Assembly: GCF_020524005.1 (NCBI RefSeq) | Contig: NZ_JAIVKK010000010.1 | Span: forward strand, 113,267 to 177,266 | Origin: Microbulbifer aggregans | GTDB lineage: Bacteria; Pseudomonadota; Gammaproteobacteria; Pseudomonadales; Cellvibrionaceae | Reading direction: 5' to 3' | Length of the DNA: 64,000 nucleotides | Part shown: one piece after another, positions 11,672 through 20,397 of the stretch | Numbering within the stretch: the stretch's first letter is position 1 | How the letters are laid out: every line of letters starts with the position of its first letter | Program-made: the position numbers and the translations under genes | Notes under the pieces: model-generated | What the model was told of the DNA's origin: nothing | Databases searched by the model: none | What the model saw: the letters and a program-made list of their open reading frames with translations, nothing else

Positions 11672-12019
11672 CTTGTTGCTCCATCATCACCAGTGTGAAT
11701 GTTGGGATATTTACATAATAAACTTCGATGATCTATGCGAACTGGGTAGTTTTGTTCGCCAGAATATTGGTGAGTGAGTTGTTCGAGATCCAATGCTTAG
11801 CGAGCCAGAACATGGGCGTTTAAGCAGTACTGTGGCGGCGTCGCTACCGGGTGCGGTCTTGTGAGACACGGGCTAGGCGCCCCCCCTTAACCCATCCTTG
11901 GGGGCTCTTCCGCGACATCCATGTCGCAGAAGGTCTCACAAGACCGCACCCGGTATCGCCGCCTTCGCCCATAGACGAGTTCAAGTGAACAGAATTCTGA
12001 ATAAAGACAGGGGAGAGCA
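11672..12019. other. Intergenic region with inverted-repeat element
   Basis: Divergent promoter region between the LysR gene and the phosphatase-fold gene. An AT-rich stretch lies at about 11700-11760 next to the LysR start. The rest is dominated by the inverted-repeat element described separately. RBS GGGGAG precedes the ATG at 12020. No ORF seen. Confidence 0.6.
11845..11955. repeat. Inverted-repeat element with 23-bp perfect arms
   Basis: Left arm 11845-11867 (TACCGGGTGCGGTCTTGTGA then GAC) is the exact reverse complement of right arm 11933-11955. Homology extends imperfectly beyond the arms (GGCGGCGTCGC against CGCCGCC). The 65-bp spacer holds a second small palindrome, GCGACAT-CC-ATGTCGC at 11912-11927. 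It looks like a dispersed non-coding intergenic repeat (REP-like or miniature element) rather than a simple terminator, since no T-run follows. No second copy was seen in this window. Confidence 0.65.
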
Positions 12020-12691
12020 ATGCCGGAAATTCACGTGGTACGCCATGGGCAGGCGTCTTTTGGAAGCGACAACTACGACCAGCTTTCCGAGCTTGGCTGG
12101 CAGCAGGCGCGCTGGCTGGGGGAGCACTGGGCGGCGGATGGGCAGGCCTTTGACCGTATCGTATGTGGCGACCTTCAGCGTCACCGGGAAACCGCGCGTG
12201 GAATCTGCGAGGGGCTTGAAGTTGGCGCAGAGCGGGTGGAAATTTTTCCGCAGCTGAATGAGTTCGACTTTCAGCGGGTAATGGCCGCCTATGCGGAAAA
12301 GAACCCGCTGGCCTCACCGGGAGAAGGTGCCACGCGTGCGGACTACTACCGCTTCCTGAAGCAGGCGATGCACGCCTGGTCCGTCGGCGAAATCCAGCCC
12401 AAGGAATCCTGGCAGCAGTTCGAACAGCGGATCGAAGAGGTCCTCGGGGTAATTGCAGCAGCGGCCAGCGGCAGCCGTACCCTGGTGGTCAGTTCCGGTG
12501 GCGCCATTGCGATGATGGTTCGCCAGATCCTCGGGGCGCCGGCCTCCAGCGTGCCCCAACTCAATATGCAGATAAAAAATACCGCGATCAGTCATTTCTT
12601 TGCCGGAAGCAGTGGTATCAGCCTGCACAGCTTCAATCATGTGCCACACCTGGAACACCACGCACGGCGTGAATGTATTACCTACAGCTGA
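12020..12691 (+). CDS. Histidine phosphatase superfamily protein (phosphoglycerate mutase-like)
   Basis: 223 aa with the RHG signature at residues 8-10 ([13 protein letters not shown]), the second conserved part [11 protein letters not shown], and [16 protein letters not shown] where the usual catalytic His is expected (family motif often SHGG; here SSGG, so the second His appears to be replaced by Ser). It heads a run of five same-strand genes with acyl-CoA functions, with tight spacing (34 bp to the next start). Likely a phosphatase acting on a small phosphorylated intermediate; substrate unknown. The missing second His may reduce activity. Confidence 0.8.
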   Translation: MPEIHVVRHGQASFGSDNYDQLSELGWQQARWLGEHWAADGQAFDRIVCGDLQRHRETARGICEGLEVGAERVEIFPQLNEFDFQRVMAAYAEKNPLASPGEGATRADYYRFLKQAMHAWSVGEIQPKESWQQFEQRIEEVLGVIAAAASGSRTLVVSSGGAIAMMVRQILGAPASSVPQLNMQIKNTAISHFFAGSSGISLHSFNHVPHLEHHARRECITYS

Positions 12692-12725
12692 TCTGCTTCA
12701 ACGAAACCACAACGAGAAACCGAGC

Positions 12726-13946
12726 ATGATTTTTGAATATTCGGAAAAAGTACAGACACTGCGCACACGCCTGCAGGAATTTATGGCGGCGTATGTATAC
12801 CCCGCGGAAGACCTGTACTTCGAGCAGTTGCAGGAAGACCGCTGGGGTGAGCCGGCGATTATGGAAGAGTTGAAAGCCCGCGCGCGGGAGCAGGGTTTAT
12901 GGAACCTGTTTATGCCGGGCAGCGAATTTGGCGCGGGCCTGACAAACCTGGAATACGCACCGCTGGCTGAAGAAATGGGGCGGGTGCTGTTTGCCTCGGA
13001 GATTTTCAATTGCAGCGCACCGGATACCGGGAATATGGAGGTGCTCGCGCAATACGGCTCGCCCGCACAACAGCAACGCTGGTTGCAGCCGCTGCTGGAT
13101 GGAAAGATCCGTTCCGCGTTCGCCATGACCGAACCCAAAGTGGCCTCGAGTGATGCCACCAATATCGAAACCTCTATCGTGCGCGATGGCGACGAGTACG
13201 TTATCAACGGCCACAAGTTTTATATCAGTGGTGCCCTCAATCGGCGCTGTGAAATCCTGATCGTAATGGGTAAAACCGATCCCGATAACCCTAGCCGCCA
13301 CCAGCAGCAGTCTCAGATTCTGGTACCGGTGAATACCCCTGGTGTGAACATTATCCGCCCGATGACCGTATTCGGTTATGACGATGCGCCGGAGGGGCAC
13401 GCGGAAATCGTATTCGACAATGTGCGGGTACCGGCGGAAAACCTGATTTTGGGCGAGGGACGCGGATTCGAAATCGCCCAGGGACGACTTGGCCCGGGTC
13501 GTATTCACCACTGCATGCGTTTGATCGGGCAGGCCCAGCGCGCGCTGGAAGAGATGGCGGTGCGCGCCGAGCAGCGTGTGGTCTTCGGTCGCCCCATGAG
13601 CAAACAGGGTTCGGTGCGGGAAGACATCGCGCGTTCGGCGTGTGAAATCGAACAGGCGCGCCTGCTTACCCTGAAAGCGGCAGACCAGATGGATCGTGTG
13701 GGTAATAAAGGCGCGCGGGACCTGATTGCGATGATCAAGATCGTCGCTCCGCAAATGGCCTGCAATGTCATCGATCGTGCGATCCAGATTCACGGCGCGG
13801 CCGGCCTGAGTCAGGACCTGGTGCTGGCTCGCGGTTACGCTTATGCGCGTACCATCCGCCTCGCCGATGGACCGGATCAGGTGCACATGATGCAACTCGG
13901 GCGCAATCTGGCGTCCGACTTTGCCGCAGCCAAAGGAGACGCTTGA
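12726..13946 (+). CDS. Acyl-CoA dehydrogenase (ACAD11/LvaC-like)
   Basis: 406 aa flavoprotein. Conserved blocks: [18 protein letters not shown] (FAD/substrate binding), [35 protein letters not shown], and the C-terminal [36 protein letters not shown] place the start at ATG 12726 (MIFEYSEKV), although the frame is open to 12600 inside the previous gene. The next gene encodes an APH-type kinase and overlaps by one base; the same two activities are fused in ACAD10/ACAD11, which process 4-hydroxyacyl-CoA by phosphorylation and elimination. By family knowledge this pair probably does the same; not proven by sequence. Confidence 0.88.
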   Translation: MIFEYSEKVQTLRTRLQEFMAAYVYPAEDLYFEQLQEDRWGEPAIMEELKARAREQGLWNLFMPGSEFGAGLTNLEYAPLAEEMGRVLFASEIFNCSAPDTGNMEVLAQYGSPAQQQRWLQPLLDGKIRSAFAMTEPKVASSDATNIETSIVRDGDEYVINGHKFYISGALNRRCEILIVMGKTDPDNPSRHQQQSQILVPVNTPGVNIIRPMTVFGYDDAPEGHAEIVFDNVRVPAENLILGEGRGFEIAQGRLGPGRIHHCMRLIGQAQRALEEMAVRAEQRVVFGRPMSKQGSVREDIARSACEIEQARLLTLKAADQMDRVGNKGARDLIAMIKIVAPQMACNVIDRAIQIHGAAGLSQDLVLARGYAYARTIRLADGPDQVHMMQLGRNLASDFAAAKGDA

Positions 13947-15019
13947 TGAACTCGACCGAAACCGGGGACATCGCCGTGACCAAAAAGAATCAGGCGGTAG
14001 AGCAGCTCGATATGTCCGCGCTGGAAAAGTATCTCGGCGATGCATTGCCACAGTTTCGCGGCCCGATCAAAGCGGAAAAATTTACCGGTGGCCAGTCTAA
14101 CCCCACATTCAAGCTGGAGACCGGTGCCGGCACTTTTGTACTGCGCCGCCAGCCGCCGGGCAAATTGTTGAAGTCTGCCCATGCGGTGGATCGTGAATTC
14201 CGCGTGATGCGTGCATTGCAGGATTCCGCGGTGCCGGTGCCGAAAGTGCTGCACCTGTGTGAAGACCCACAGGTGATCGGTTCTATGTTCTACCTGATGG
14301 AATATTGTGAGGGCCGGATATTCTGGGATGCGGCGCTGCCGGAACTGGACAATACCCAGCGCAAGGCCTTTTACGAAGAAATGAACCGGGTGCTCGCGGC
14401 CCTGCACAGTATTGATATCGATGCCGCTGGCCTCTCGGACTATGGCCGTCCTGGCAATTACTTCGAGCGTCAGTTCCAGCGCTGGGAAGGTCAGTACCGC
14501 GCTTCCGAATTGAACACCATCCCCGCAATGGATCAGTTGATTGCCTGGCTCGGCGGCAACCTGCCGGCGGACGATGGCCGGGTGGCACTGGTGCACGGGG
14601 ACTACCGCCTGGATAACATCGTGTTTCACCCGACCGAGAGCCGCGCCATTGCGGTTTTGGACTGGGAGCTTTCCACTCTGGGCCATCCATTTGCGGATCT
14701 CGCCTACCAGTGTATGCAGCTGCGCATGCCGGCCAACAGCGGCAATATCTCCGGCCTGATGGGCGTGGATCGCGCGTCGCTGGGCATACCATCGGAGCGT
14801 GAATATGTGGCGCGCTACTGTGAGCGTATGGGGATCCCTGGGATCGACAACTGGGCTTTCTATCTGGCCTTCAGCTTCTTCCGCCTCGCCGCGATTATTC
14901 AGGGCGTAGCCAAGCGCGCCCAGGACGGCAATGCGTCGAGTAGCAGCGCGGCAAAGCTGGGTGCATTTGTCGATCCGCTGGCAAAGCTGGCCTTGGATGT
15001 CATCGAAAAAGAGAGTTGA
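13946..15019 (+). CDS. Phosphotransferase family protein (APH fold, ACAD11 kinase-domain-like)
   Basis: 357 aa. APH/choline kinase fold with Brenner motif LVHGDYRLDNIVFH and the DFG-like VLDWELSTLGHPFADLAY. The start is ATG 13946, one base into the stop of the acyl-CoA dehydrogenase (TGATG), with AAAGGAG upstream, so the two are translationally coupled. Homologous proteins (LvaA, the N-terminal domain of ACAD10/11) phosphorylate the hydroxyl of 4-hydroxyacyl-CoA. The neighbour arrangement supports the same role here; antibiotic phosphorylation is unlikely. Confidence 0.87.
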   Translation: MNSTETGDIAVTKKNQAVEQLDMSALEKYLGDALPQFRGPIKAEKFTGGQSNPTFKLETGAGTFVLRRQPPGKLLKSAHAVDREFRVMRALQDSAVPVPKVLHLCEDPQVIGSMFYLMEYCEGRIFWDAALPELDNTQRKAFYEEMNRVLAALHSIDIDAAGLSDYGRPGNYFERQFQRWEGQYRASELNTIPAMDQLIAWLGGNLPADDGRVALVHGDYRLDNIVFHPTESRAIAVLDWELSTLGHPFADLAYQCMQLRMPANSGNISGLMGVDRASLGIPSEREYVARYCERMGIPGIDNWAFYLAFSFFRLAAIIQGVAKRAQDGNASSSSAAKLGAFVDPLAKLALDVIEKES

Positions 15020-15076
15020 TACTCCATCTCTCAGAGCAAACTTTGAAACCGCAGAATAATTTCAGGAGCAGAACCC

Positions 15077-15853
15077 ATGGCGACGAACCTTTTTGACCTG
15101 ACCGGAAAAATAGCCCTGGTAACCGGGGCGAGCCGCGGTATCGGCGAAGCCATTGCCAAGTTACTTGCCGAACAGGGCGCGCATGTACTGGTGTCCAGCC
15201 GCAAAATCGAAGGCTGTCAGGCGGTGGCTGATGCGATCAATACCGCTGGTGGCAAGGCCGAAGCCGTACCTTGTCATATCGGCAATATGGAAGATATCGA
15301 AAAAGTATTTACGCATATCCGTGAGCGCTATGGACGCCTGGATATTCTGGTAAATAATGCGGCGACCAATCCCTATTTTGGTCACATTCTAGATACTGAC
15401 CTGGGTGCCTTCGAGAAGACCGTAGCGGTCAATATTCGCGGTTACTTCTTTATGTCTGTGGAAGCGGGCAAGTTGATGCGTGAATGCGGTGGCGGTTGTA
15501 TCGTAAATACGGCTTCCATCAATGCACTGCAACCGGGTGTGGGGCAGGGAATTTATTCCATCACCAAGGCAGCGGTGGTCAATATGACCAAGGCGTTTGC
15601 CAAGGAGTGTGCCCAGTTCAACATCCGCGTAAATGCGCTGTTGCCGGGCCTGACCAAGACCAAATTTGCCGGCGCGCTGTTCTCGCACGAGGAAATCTAC
15701 AATACAGCCATCGGCCACATTCCCATGCACCGCCATGCAGAACCGGAGGAAATGGCCGGAACCGTGCTGTACCTGGTTTCCGATGCGGGCAGTTATACCA
15801 ACGGTGAATGTGTCGTAGTGGATGGCGGCCTCACGGCGTGCGGAGGGCTGTAA
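15077..15853 (+). CDS. SDR-family oxidoreductase (first of tandem pair)
   Basis: 258 aa short-chain dehydrogenase. NAD(P)-binding TGASRGIGEA at residues 17-26, NNAA motif (ILVNNAATNP), catalytic Ser in NTASIN, and YSITK (Y and K four apart). C-terminal GECVVVDGGLTACGG. RBS CAGGAG precedes ATG. Belongs to the acyl-CoA cluster; probably oxidises a hydroxyacyl-CoA or similar intermediate, but the exact substrate cannot be read from sequence. Confidence 0.88.
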   Translation: MATNLFDLTGKIALVTGASRGIGEAIAKLLAEQGAHVLVSSRKIEGCQAVADAINTAGGKAEAVPCHIGNMEDIEKVFTHIRERYGRLDILVNNAATNPYFGHILDTDLGAFEKTVAVNIRGYFFMSVEAGKLMRECGGGCIVNTASINALQPGVGQGIYSITKAAVVNMTKAFAKECAQFNIRVNALLPGLTKTKFAGALFSHEEIYNTAIGHIPMHRHAEPEEMAGTVLYLVSDAGSYTNGECVVVDGGLTACGGL

Positions 15854-15856
15854 ACC

Positions 15857-16651
15857 ATGGCGCAACTCCATCGTGATCCGCTGCTGGATTTTACCGGCAA
15901 GGTGGCGCTAATTACTGGTGCCGCCAGCGGCTTTGGTGCACTACTCGCTAAAGAACTTGGTAGCCGTGGTGCCAGCCTGGTGCTGGGGGATATCAATGAG
16001 GCTGGTCTTGATCCGGTGGTACAGGAACTGACGGATGCCGGTATTCCCGTTGTCGCACAAGCCGGTGATGTGGTTTCAGAAGCTGTGTGTGCAGGGCTGG
16101 TTGCACTGGCGGTCGAGCATTTTGGGCGTCTGGATATCGCGGTCAACAATGCGGGCCTGGCACCACCGGTCCAATATCTGGAAGACGTGGATGAGGCAAC
16201 ATTCGACCGCCAGCAGGCCGTAAACGGAAAGGGCGTGTTCTTCGGCCTGAAACACCAGCTGAAACAGATGCGCGCGCAGAAACAGGGCATCATCCTGAAT
16301 GTCAGCTCGATGGCCGGCATTGGCGGTGCACCGAAAGCGTCGGCCTACGCGGCAGCCAAGCACTCAGTGATCGGTTTGACCCGTACCGCTGCGGTTGAAT
16401 ATGCCCGTCACAATGTCCGTGTGAACGCTGTGTGCCCGTTTTACACACTGACCCCAATGGTTACCGAAATCGAAGCGCCGGAAGGTGCCTCGGTGGAGCA
16501 GATGCACGCACTGTTTGCGTCGGGCTGTCCGATGAAGCGGCTTGGACAGCCGGAAGAGGTTGTCAGTGCGATGGTGATGTTGTGTTCGCCAGCGCTCAGT
16601 TATCTCACTGGCCAGGCTCTGGCGATTGATGGGGGTGTTTCCGCGTTCTAA
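15857..16651 (+). CDS. SDR-family oxidoreductase (second of tandem pair)
   Basis: 264 aa. Same fold as the gene before it but clearly divergent: TGAASGFGAL cofactor motif, NNAGLAPP, NVSSMAG with the catalytic Ser, YAAAKHSVIG with Y and K. Starts 3 bp after its neighbour's stop, so it is the last gene of the cluster that begins at 12020. Two different SDR enzymes suggest two successive oxidation or reduction steps on the same carbon chain. Confidence 0.88.
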   Translation: MAQLHRDPLLDFTGKVALITGAASGFGALLAKELGSRGASLVLGDINEAGLDPVVQELTDAGIPVVAQAGDVVSEAVCAGLVALAVEHFGRLDIAVNNAGLAPPVQYLEDVDEATFDRQQAVNGKGVFFGLKHQLKQMRAQKQGIILNVSSMAGIGGAPKASAYAAAKHSVIGLTRTAAVEYARHNVRVNAVCPFYTLTPMVTEIEAPEGASVEQMHALFASGCPMKRLGQPEEVVSAMVMLCSPALSYLTGQALAIDGGVSAF

Positions 16652-16741
16652 GCGGCAGGCCCCATCGGCGGGATAGAGTCTGCCGATGGGGTAGCTGATA
16701 GGCGTCAGGGCGGCTGGTTGGGGCTACATCGACCTTTGATT

Positions 16742-17221
16742 TCAAGGCTTGTTAGGAAGAATTCGACAGTGTTGCCGCGCCTTGGCTGCGAGGTCAGACG
16801 GTAATGTTTCTTCTGTTCCCGCGCGTTTTTCCTGCCGCCATTGGTGGCACAGGGAAACATAGTTGCCGGCCTCTACTTCGCTGCGTAAGTTGAACCATTG
16901 ATCCGCTTTTTTTTGCGCTTCCAGTGCTTTAGGCCGAAATCTAATCCTGGGATCCGATACCTCCTTATCAGGACTGCGGTATTCTGGCGTGAGAGCGCCC
17001 AGGTACTGTGCCGGGTGCAGTAATACAACGGCAATGGCCACCGCGCTAAATCCTGATGCTGCTTTAGACAGCATGCGGTTTTCCCGCTTGACTGGTTTGT
17101 ACTTCCGAGCCTGGGCAAATATTTTTTCATCCAGCTCCCCGGGTGCTGAGATGCCGTCCACTGCGGACAGGTACTCCTTTTCCCAGGCTACGCTTCCGGC
17201 TGCCATCTGGTTGCTGTTCAT
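16742..17221 (-). CDS. Small single-span membrane protein, possible anti-sigma factor
   Basis: 159 aa, not recognised as a known family. Residues 1-50 are soluble and charged, residues about 53-72 form one hydrophobic span (AASGFSAVAIAVVLLHPAQYL), and the C-terminal part is outside the membrane with two Cys (SLCHQW, ARQHCRI). Its ATG overlaps the stop of the sigma-like gene upstream by 4 bp. Size, topology and coupling fit an anti-sigma factor for that protein; no zinc-binding HxxxCxxC motif is visible, so this is an inference from arrangement only. Confidence 0.6.
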   Translation of the reverse strand: MNSNQMAAGSVAWEKEYLSAVDGISAPGELDEKIFAQARKYKPVKRENRMLSKAASGFSAVAIAVVLLHPAQYLGALTPEYRSPDKEVSDPRIRFRPKALEAQKKADQWFNLRSEVEAGNYVSLCHQWRQEKRAGTEETLPSDLAAKARQHCRILPNKP

Positions 17222-17916
17222 ATTGCTGGTACCTCTATTCCCTTGACGCTATTGCCGTTGCTGACTTCGTCTGCAAGGCTGTCTGCGTTTTTCGGCTCAG
17301 CGGCTTTCCGCTGTGTACTCTTCTCAAGCTCAGCTGCGAGTTCCATTTTCCGCGTGCGTTCGCTTTTCCAGGCCCGGCGGGGCTGGCCGTTGATGAATGT
17401 GGCCAGCGATTCCCGCGACTGTCGATAGTGTGCCGCGCAAGTCTTCAAGGGCAGGCGCTCGATATCGGCAATGAGGCCCAGCGACAGACCGCACTCCACG
17501 TGTAGCAGGAAAACATTACGTTGCACACGCGGGAGTTTCTGAAGAGCATTCAAAAAGCGGGCGCGGCTGGGGTCGCCAGTGCTCAGGGCGTCTTTAGCCA
17601 AATCATCCGCGCTTGCCGTACGGCGATCTTCTTCTCCGGTGGCAGAGCAGGTTCCGCTTTGCAGCAGTCGGTTGGCTTGAATATAAAGCCAGTTACGCAG
17701 CTGTCGTCCGCCCAATTTGGGCGGTCTCTCCAGCAGGTTGGACCACAGCTGTTCCAGCACACTGGCACAGTTCCTACGGCTTATCTGAATGCAATACCGA
17801 TACAGGCGATCTTTGTGGCGCAGGTAAATAAGCTTGAACGCCTTGAATTCACGCGTGCTGTGATAGTGGGTAAGTAGAGCTTCGTCGCTGAGACTGCACA
17901 ACTTGTCCGCAAACAT
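17218..17916 (-). CDS. ECF-like RNA polymerase sigma factor
   Basis: 232 aa. Residues about 10-85 look like sigma-70 region 2 (LTHYHSTREFKAFKLIYLRHKDRLYRYC, split here), and residues about 125-180 like region 4 (LQKLPRVQRNVFLLHVECGLS, LIADIERLPLKTCAAHYRQSRESL), the helix-turn-helix that reads the -35 box. The C-terminal 50 residues are a charged tail with no known function. I choose ATG 17916 because AGGAGG lies 8 nt upstream; the frame is open to 17970. Region 2 is weakly conserved, so promoter specificity cannot be guessed. Confidence 0.75.
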   Translation of the reverse strand: MFADKLCSLSDEALLTHYHSTREFKAFKLIYLRHKDRLYRYCIQISRRNCASVLEQLWSNLLERPPKLGGRQLRNWLYIQANRLLQSGTCSATGEEDRRTASADDLAKDALSTGDPSRARFLNALQKLPRVQRNVFLLHVECGLSLGLIADIERLPLKTCAAHYRQSRESLATFINGQPRRAWKSERTRKMELAAELEKSTQRKAAEPKNADSLADEVSNGNSVKGIEVPAI

Positions 17917-18101
17917 GGGATTTGCCTCCTTGGCTTGTGGCTCCCATTGTCCTGTTACTCGAATGCGCACTCGCGGCCGGCCCGATGATCAGGGGCCGGT
18001 AGCGGATGTTTCAGCCTTGGGTACTGCAGGGGCTGCGAGCAATTCGTCCGTATTACTTTATTTCGCTTCTTATGACTGCCGAGCGAAAACTACTCTCTGA
18101 C

Positions 18102-18437
18102 TCAGTGTTTGCCGTGTTCGTTCTGGGATTTTGTGTTGTGTACTTCTTGTCTCTGGGGATCCGCTTCCGGTGTCTCTGTTGCGGTTAAGTCGTCCGAGCG
18201 GACGGTTTGACCTTTTACCTTCTTTTCATCAGGCTCGGGTTTACGACTTTTTCTCCAGGATGCCAGAAATAGTGTGGCGAGCCCGAGCAGGACTTCATCT
18301 ACAAATGGCACCAGGTCGGGAATAAACAGGTCGACCAAAAAAATCAGGCTGATCCACTTGAACAACTGGGGGTGCTTCAGCTTGCGGGCGTAATTGAGAA
18401 ACCAGCCGACAAATGCACTGGGTATAACACGCTTCAT
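18102..18437 (-). CDS. Small membrane protein, DUF6116-like
   Basis: 111 aa. Start at ATG 18437 (MKRVIPSAFVGWFLNYARKL); the open frame upstream to 18590 looks non-coding. Two hydrophobic segments, residues about 24-40 (WISLIFLVDLFIPDLVPF) and 42-56 (DEVLLGLATLFLASW), followed by a highly charged hydrophilic tail. The pattern PFVDE.LLGLATL matches what I recall of DUF6116 proteins; function unknown. Confidence 0.6.
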   Translation of the reverse strand: MKRVIPSAFVGWFLNYARKLKHPQLFKWISLIFLVDLFIPDLVPFVDEVLLGLATLFLASWRKSRKPEPDEKKVKGQTVRSDDLTATETPEADPQRQEVHNTKSQNEHGKH

Positions 18438-18616
18438 ATTTTTTGATCGAAAAGTACTTCGAGACCGTGTTGGGAGTATAGCCGGAGGTAAAGAGGGGGA
18501 TGGGTGGGCGCTTGCGATGCAGTGATAAATTGCGCTCCGGCTGGCGCCAAAAAACATATTATCCGAAAACTGGCTGGTCAAAAAATGCACGGAAACCGTC
18601 GCCAGCCCGCGGGAGT

Positions 18617-19699
18617 TCAGGTGTGGGAAGCGAGTCCGCGGCGGAAGGGTAGCGGCAATTGCTCCGGGCCCAACTCGGCACGTAAATCCTTGAGTTTCAC
18701 TCCCACACCCAGCAGGCGAACCGGTTCGCTGCGCTTATCCCAACATTGTTGCAACAGCTGTTTGAACTCGCTGATACGCGCGGCGCGACTGGTTCTCTCC
18801 TGAGTGGTCATGGTGAAGTCGGCGTACTTGACCTTGACCACGGCGCCACTGATTTCATAGCGATCGCCGAGGTTTTCGATACGTTCCCAGAGCCGACCAT
18901 AAAGCCCTGTCATTTCTTCCTGCCACTCTTCAAACTTGCACAGGTCGCTGCTGAAGGTGTGCTCCACACTGACACTCTTGCGCGCGCCGTCGCCATTGAC
19001 CGGGCGTTCGTCTATGCCCCGGCACAATTGATACAGGCGATTGCCAAACTTTCCGTACATCTGAACCAGCTCAACCAGGGAGTAGCGCCGTAAATCACTG
19101 CAATTGCGGATGCCTTTGCGGTGCATCTTTTCTGCGGTGACACGGCCGACACCGTGGATTTTCGCTACTGGTAAGCGCTGCACAAATTCTTCAACGGCGG
19201 CCGGGTTGATTACGGTGAGTCCGTCGGGCTTTTGCCAGTCACTGGCGATCTTGGCCAGAAACTTGTTCGGCGCGACCCCGGCAGAAATCGTGATACCCAG
19301 CGTTTCCACTACTTTGCGACGTATCTCCGTAGCGATCAGTGTTGCACTGCCGTTGCAGTGATGGCTGTCTGTGACGTCGAGATAGGCTTCGTCCAGAGAT
19401 AGTGGTTCTATAAGGTCGGTGAATTCGAGGAATATGTTGCGTATCTGGGCGCTGACTTCCCGATATTTTTTCATGTTGCCCGGTACTACAATCAAGTCAG
19501 GGCAGAGTTTCAGCGCTTGCGACGTTGGCATTGCCGAGCGAACACCAAAACTGCGGGCTTCATAGTTGCAGGTGGAAATGACTCCACGGCGATCACTGGC
19601 ACCGCCCACAGCAACGGGTTTGCCCCGTAATTCGGGGTCATCGCGCATTTCTACCGAGGCGTAGAAGCAGTCGCAGTCACAGTGAATGATTTTTCGCAT
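18617..19699 (-). CDS. dinB: DNA polymerase IV (Y-family translesion polymerase)
   Basis: 360 aa, standard family length. Metal-binding acidic residues in HCDCDCFYASVE (D8) and SLDEAYLD (D103, E104), SAGVAPNKFLAKIASD in the palm, HhH region KIHGVGRVTAEKMHRKGI, and a little-finger domain. Error-prone bypass of damaged DNA. The C-terminus lacks an obvious beta-clamp motif beyond QLPLPF, which fits the clamp-binding consensus. A CTGG-N8-CCAG palindrome overlaps a TATAAT box just before the start codon (see separate entry). Confidence 0.95.
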   Translation of the reverse strand: MRKIIHCDCDCFYASVEMRDDPELRGKPVAVGGASDRRGVISTCNYEARSFGVRSAMPTSQALKLCPDLIVVPGNMKKYREVSAQIRNIFLEFTDLIEPLSLDEAYLDVTDSHHCNGSATLIATEIRRKVVETLGITISAGVAPNKFLAKIASDWQKPDGLTVINPAAVEEFVQRLPVAKIHGVGRVTAEKMHRKGIRNCSDLRRYSLVELVQMYGKFGNRLYQLCRGIDERPVNGDGARKSVSVEHTFSSDLCKFEEWQEEMTGLYGRLWERIENLGDRYEISGAVVKVKYADFTMTTQERTSRAARISEFKQLLQQCWDKRSEPVRLLGVGVKLKDLRAELGPEQLPLPFRRGLASHT

Positions 19700-19700
19700 G

Positions 19701-19716
19701 CTGGAATTATATCCAG
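19701..19716 (-). promoter_or_regulatory. Possible LexA box over the dinB -10 element
   Basis: On the minus strand CTGGATATAATTCCAG is a near LexA box (CTG-N10-CAG) that contains TATAAT. It ends 1 bp before the dinB ATG, so transcription would begin at or near the start codon (leaderless message) and LexA would block it. No clear RBS lies between. Confidence 0.45.
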
Positions 19717-19805
19717 TGTTTCGGGTTGGCGAAATCCCCAGGGCCGATGCCAGTTACGCTATCCACTGACGAGGGCGGTACCTGGAATTCGCGAGGAGGT
19801 ATAAG

Positions 19806-20321
19806 GTGAGTTGGATTCCCCTGAACGAACAGGCCCCTGATGAGCGGGTACACGCAGTTTTTGATGATATACGCACGCAGTTGGGCGAGATCCCCGATAT
19901 ATTTCGAGCGTACGCCAATGACACACCATTGCTGGAATTGATGTGGTCTCAGTACAGCAAACTGATGCTGATTGGACATCTTTCCCCGCAATTGAAAGAG
20001 GGGATTGCGCTGATGGTGTCCGCCGATAACCGGTGTGACTCGGGTATCGTGCTTCACAGCGCACACCTGGAAAAATACGGGGTTGATCCAAAGGAAGTAC
20101 TGCGTATCCGCACCAACCCGGATCACGCGCATTACAACCCCAAAGATCACGCGCTGTTGGAAGTGGCCCGCCATGCAATTCTGGCACCGCATGACCACGG
20201 TGAGCGGCTGATCAAGCTGGCTCGGGAGCGGGGTGCGACGGATGCGGAAATTCTTGAGGCACTGGCGGTAGCCGGCATGGTCAGCGGCCTGAACAAGGCG
20301 TCCGATCTCATGGGGCTGTGA
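19806..20321 (+). CDS. AhpD/carboxymuconolactone decarboxylase-like protein lacking the second redox Cys
   Basis: 171 aa, alkylhydroperoxidase D-like fold. GTG start with GAGGAGG 8 nt upstream. The usual CxxC...H core appears here as NRCDSGIVLHSAHLEKYG: the first Cys and the His are kept, but the position of the second Cys is Gly. A classical CxxC peroxidase mechanism would therefore not work as in AhpD; the protein may use a one-Cys or different chemistry. No peroxiredoxin partner is adjacent. Confidence 0.75.
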   Translation: MSWIPLNEQAPDERVHAVFDDIRTQLGEIPDIFRAYANDTPLLELMWSQYSKLMLIGHLSPQLKEGIALMVSADNRCDSGIVLHSAHLEKYGVDPKEVLRIRTNPDHAHYNPKDHALLEVARHAILAPHDHGERLIKLARERGATDAEILEALAVAGMVSGLNKASDLMGL

Positions 20322-20352
20322 AGCCTGTTGCTAGCGAGTACTCGCAGACCAC

Positions 20353-20388
20353 AATAAAAAAGGCCGCCTGAAGCGGCCTTTTTTATTG
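20353..20388. terminator. Bidirectional intrinsic terminator
   Basis: CAATAAAAAAGGCCGC, loop CTGAA, GCGGCCTTTTTTATTG: strong stem with A-run and T-run on both sides, between the convergent AhpD-like and YtjA-like genes. Confidence 0.92.
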
Positions 20389-20397
20389 TCTGAATCG

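Noticed and set aside
11845..11955. Inverted repeat as a simple terminator
   Set aside because: Arms are 65 bp apart, there is no T-run, and it sits between divergent genes.
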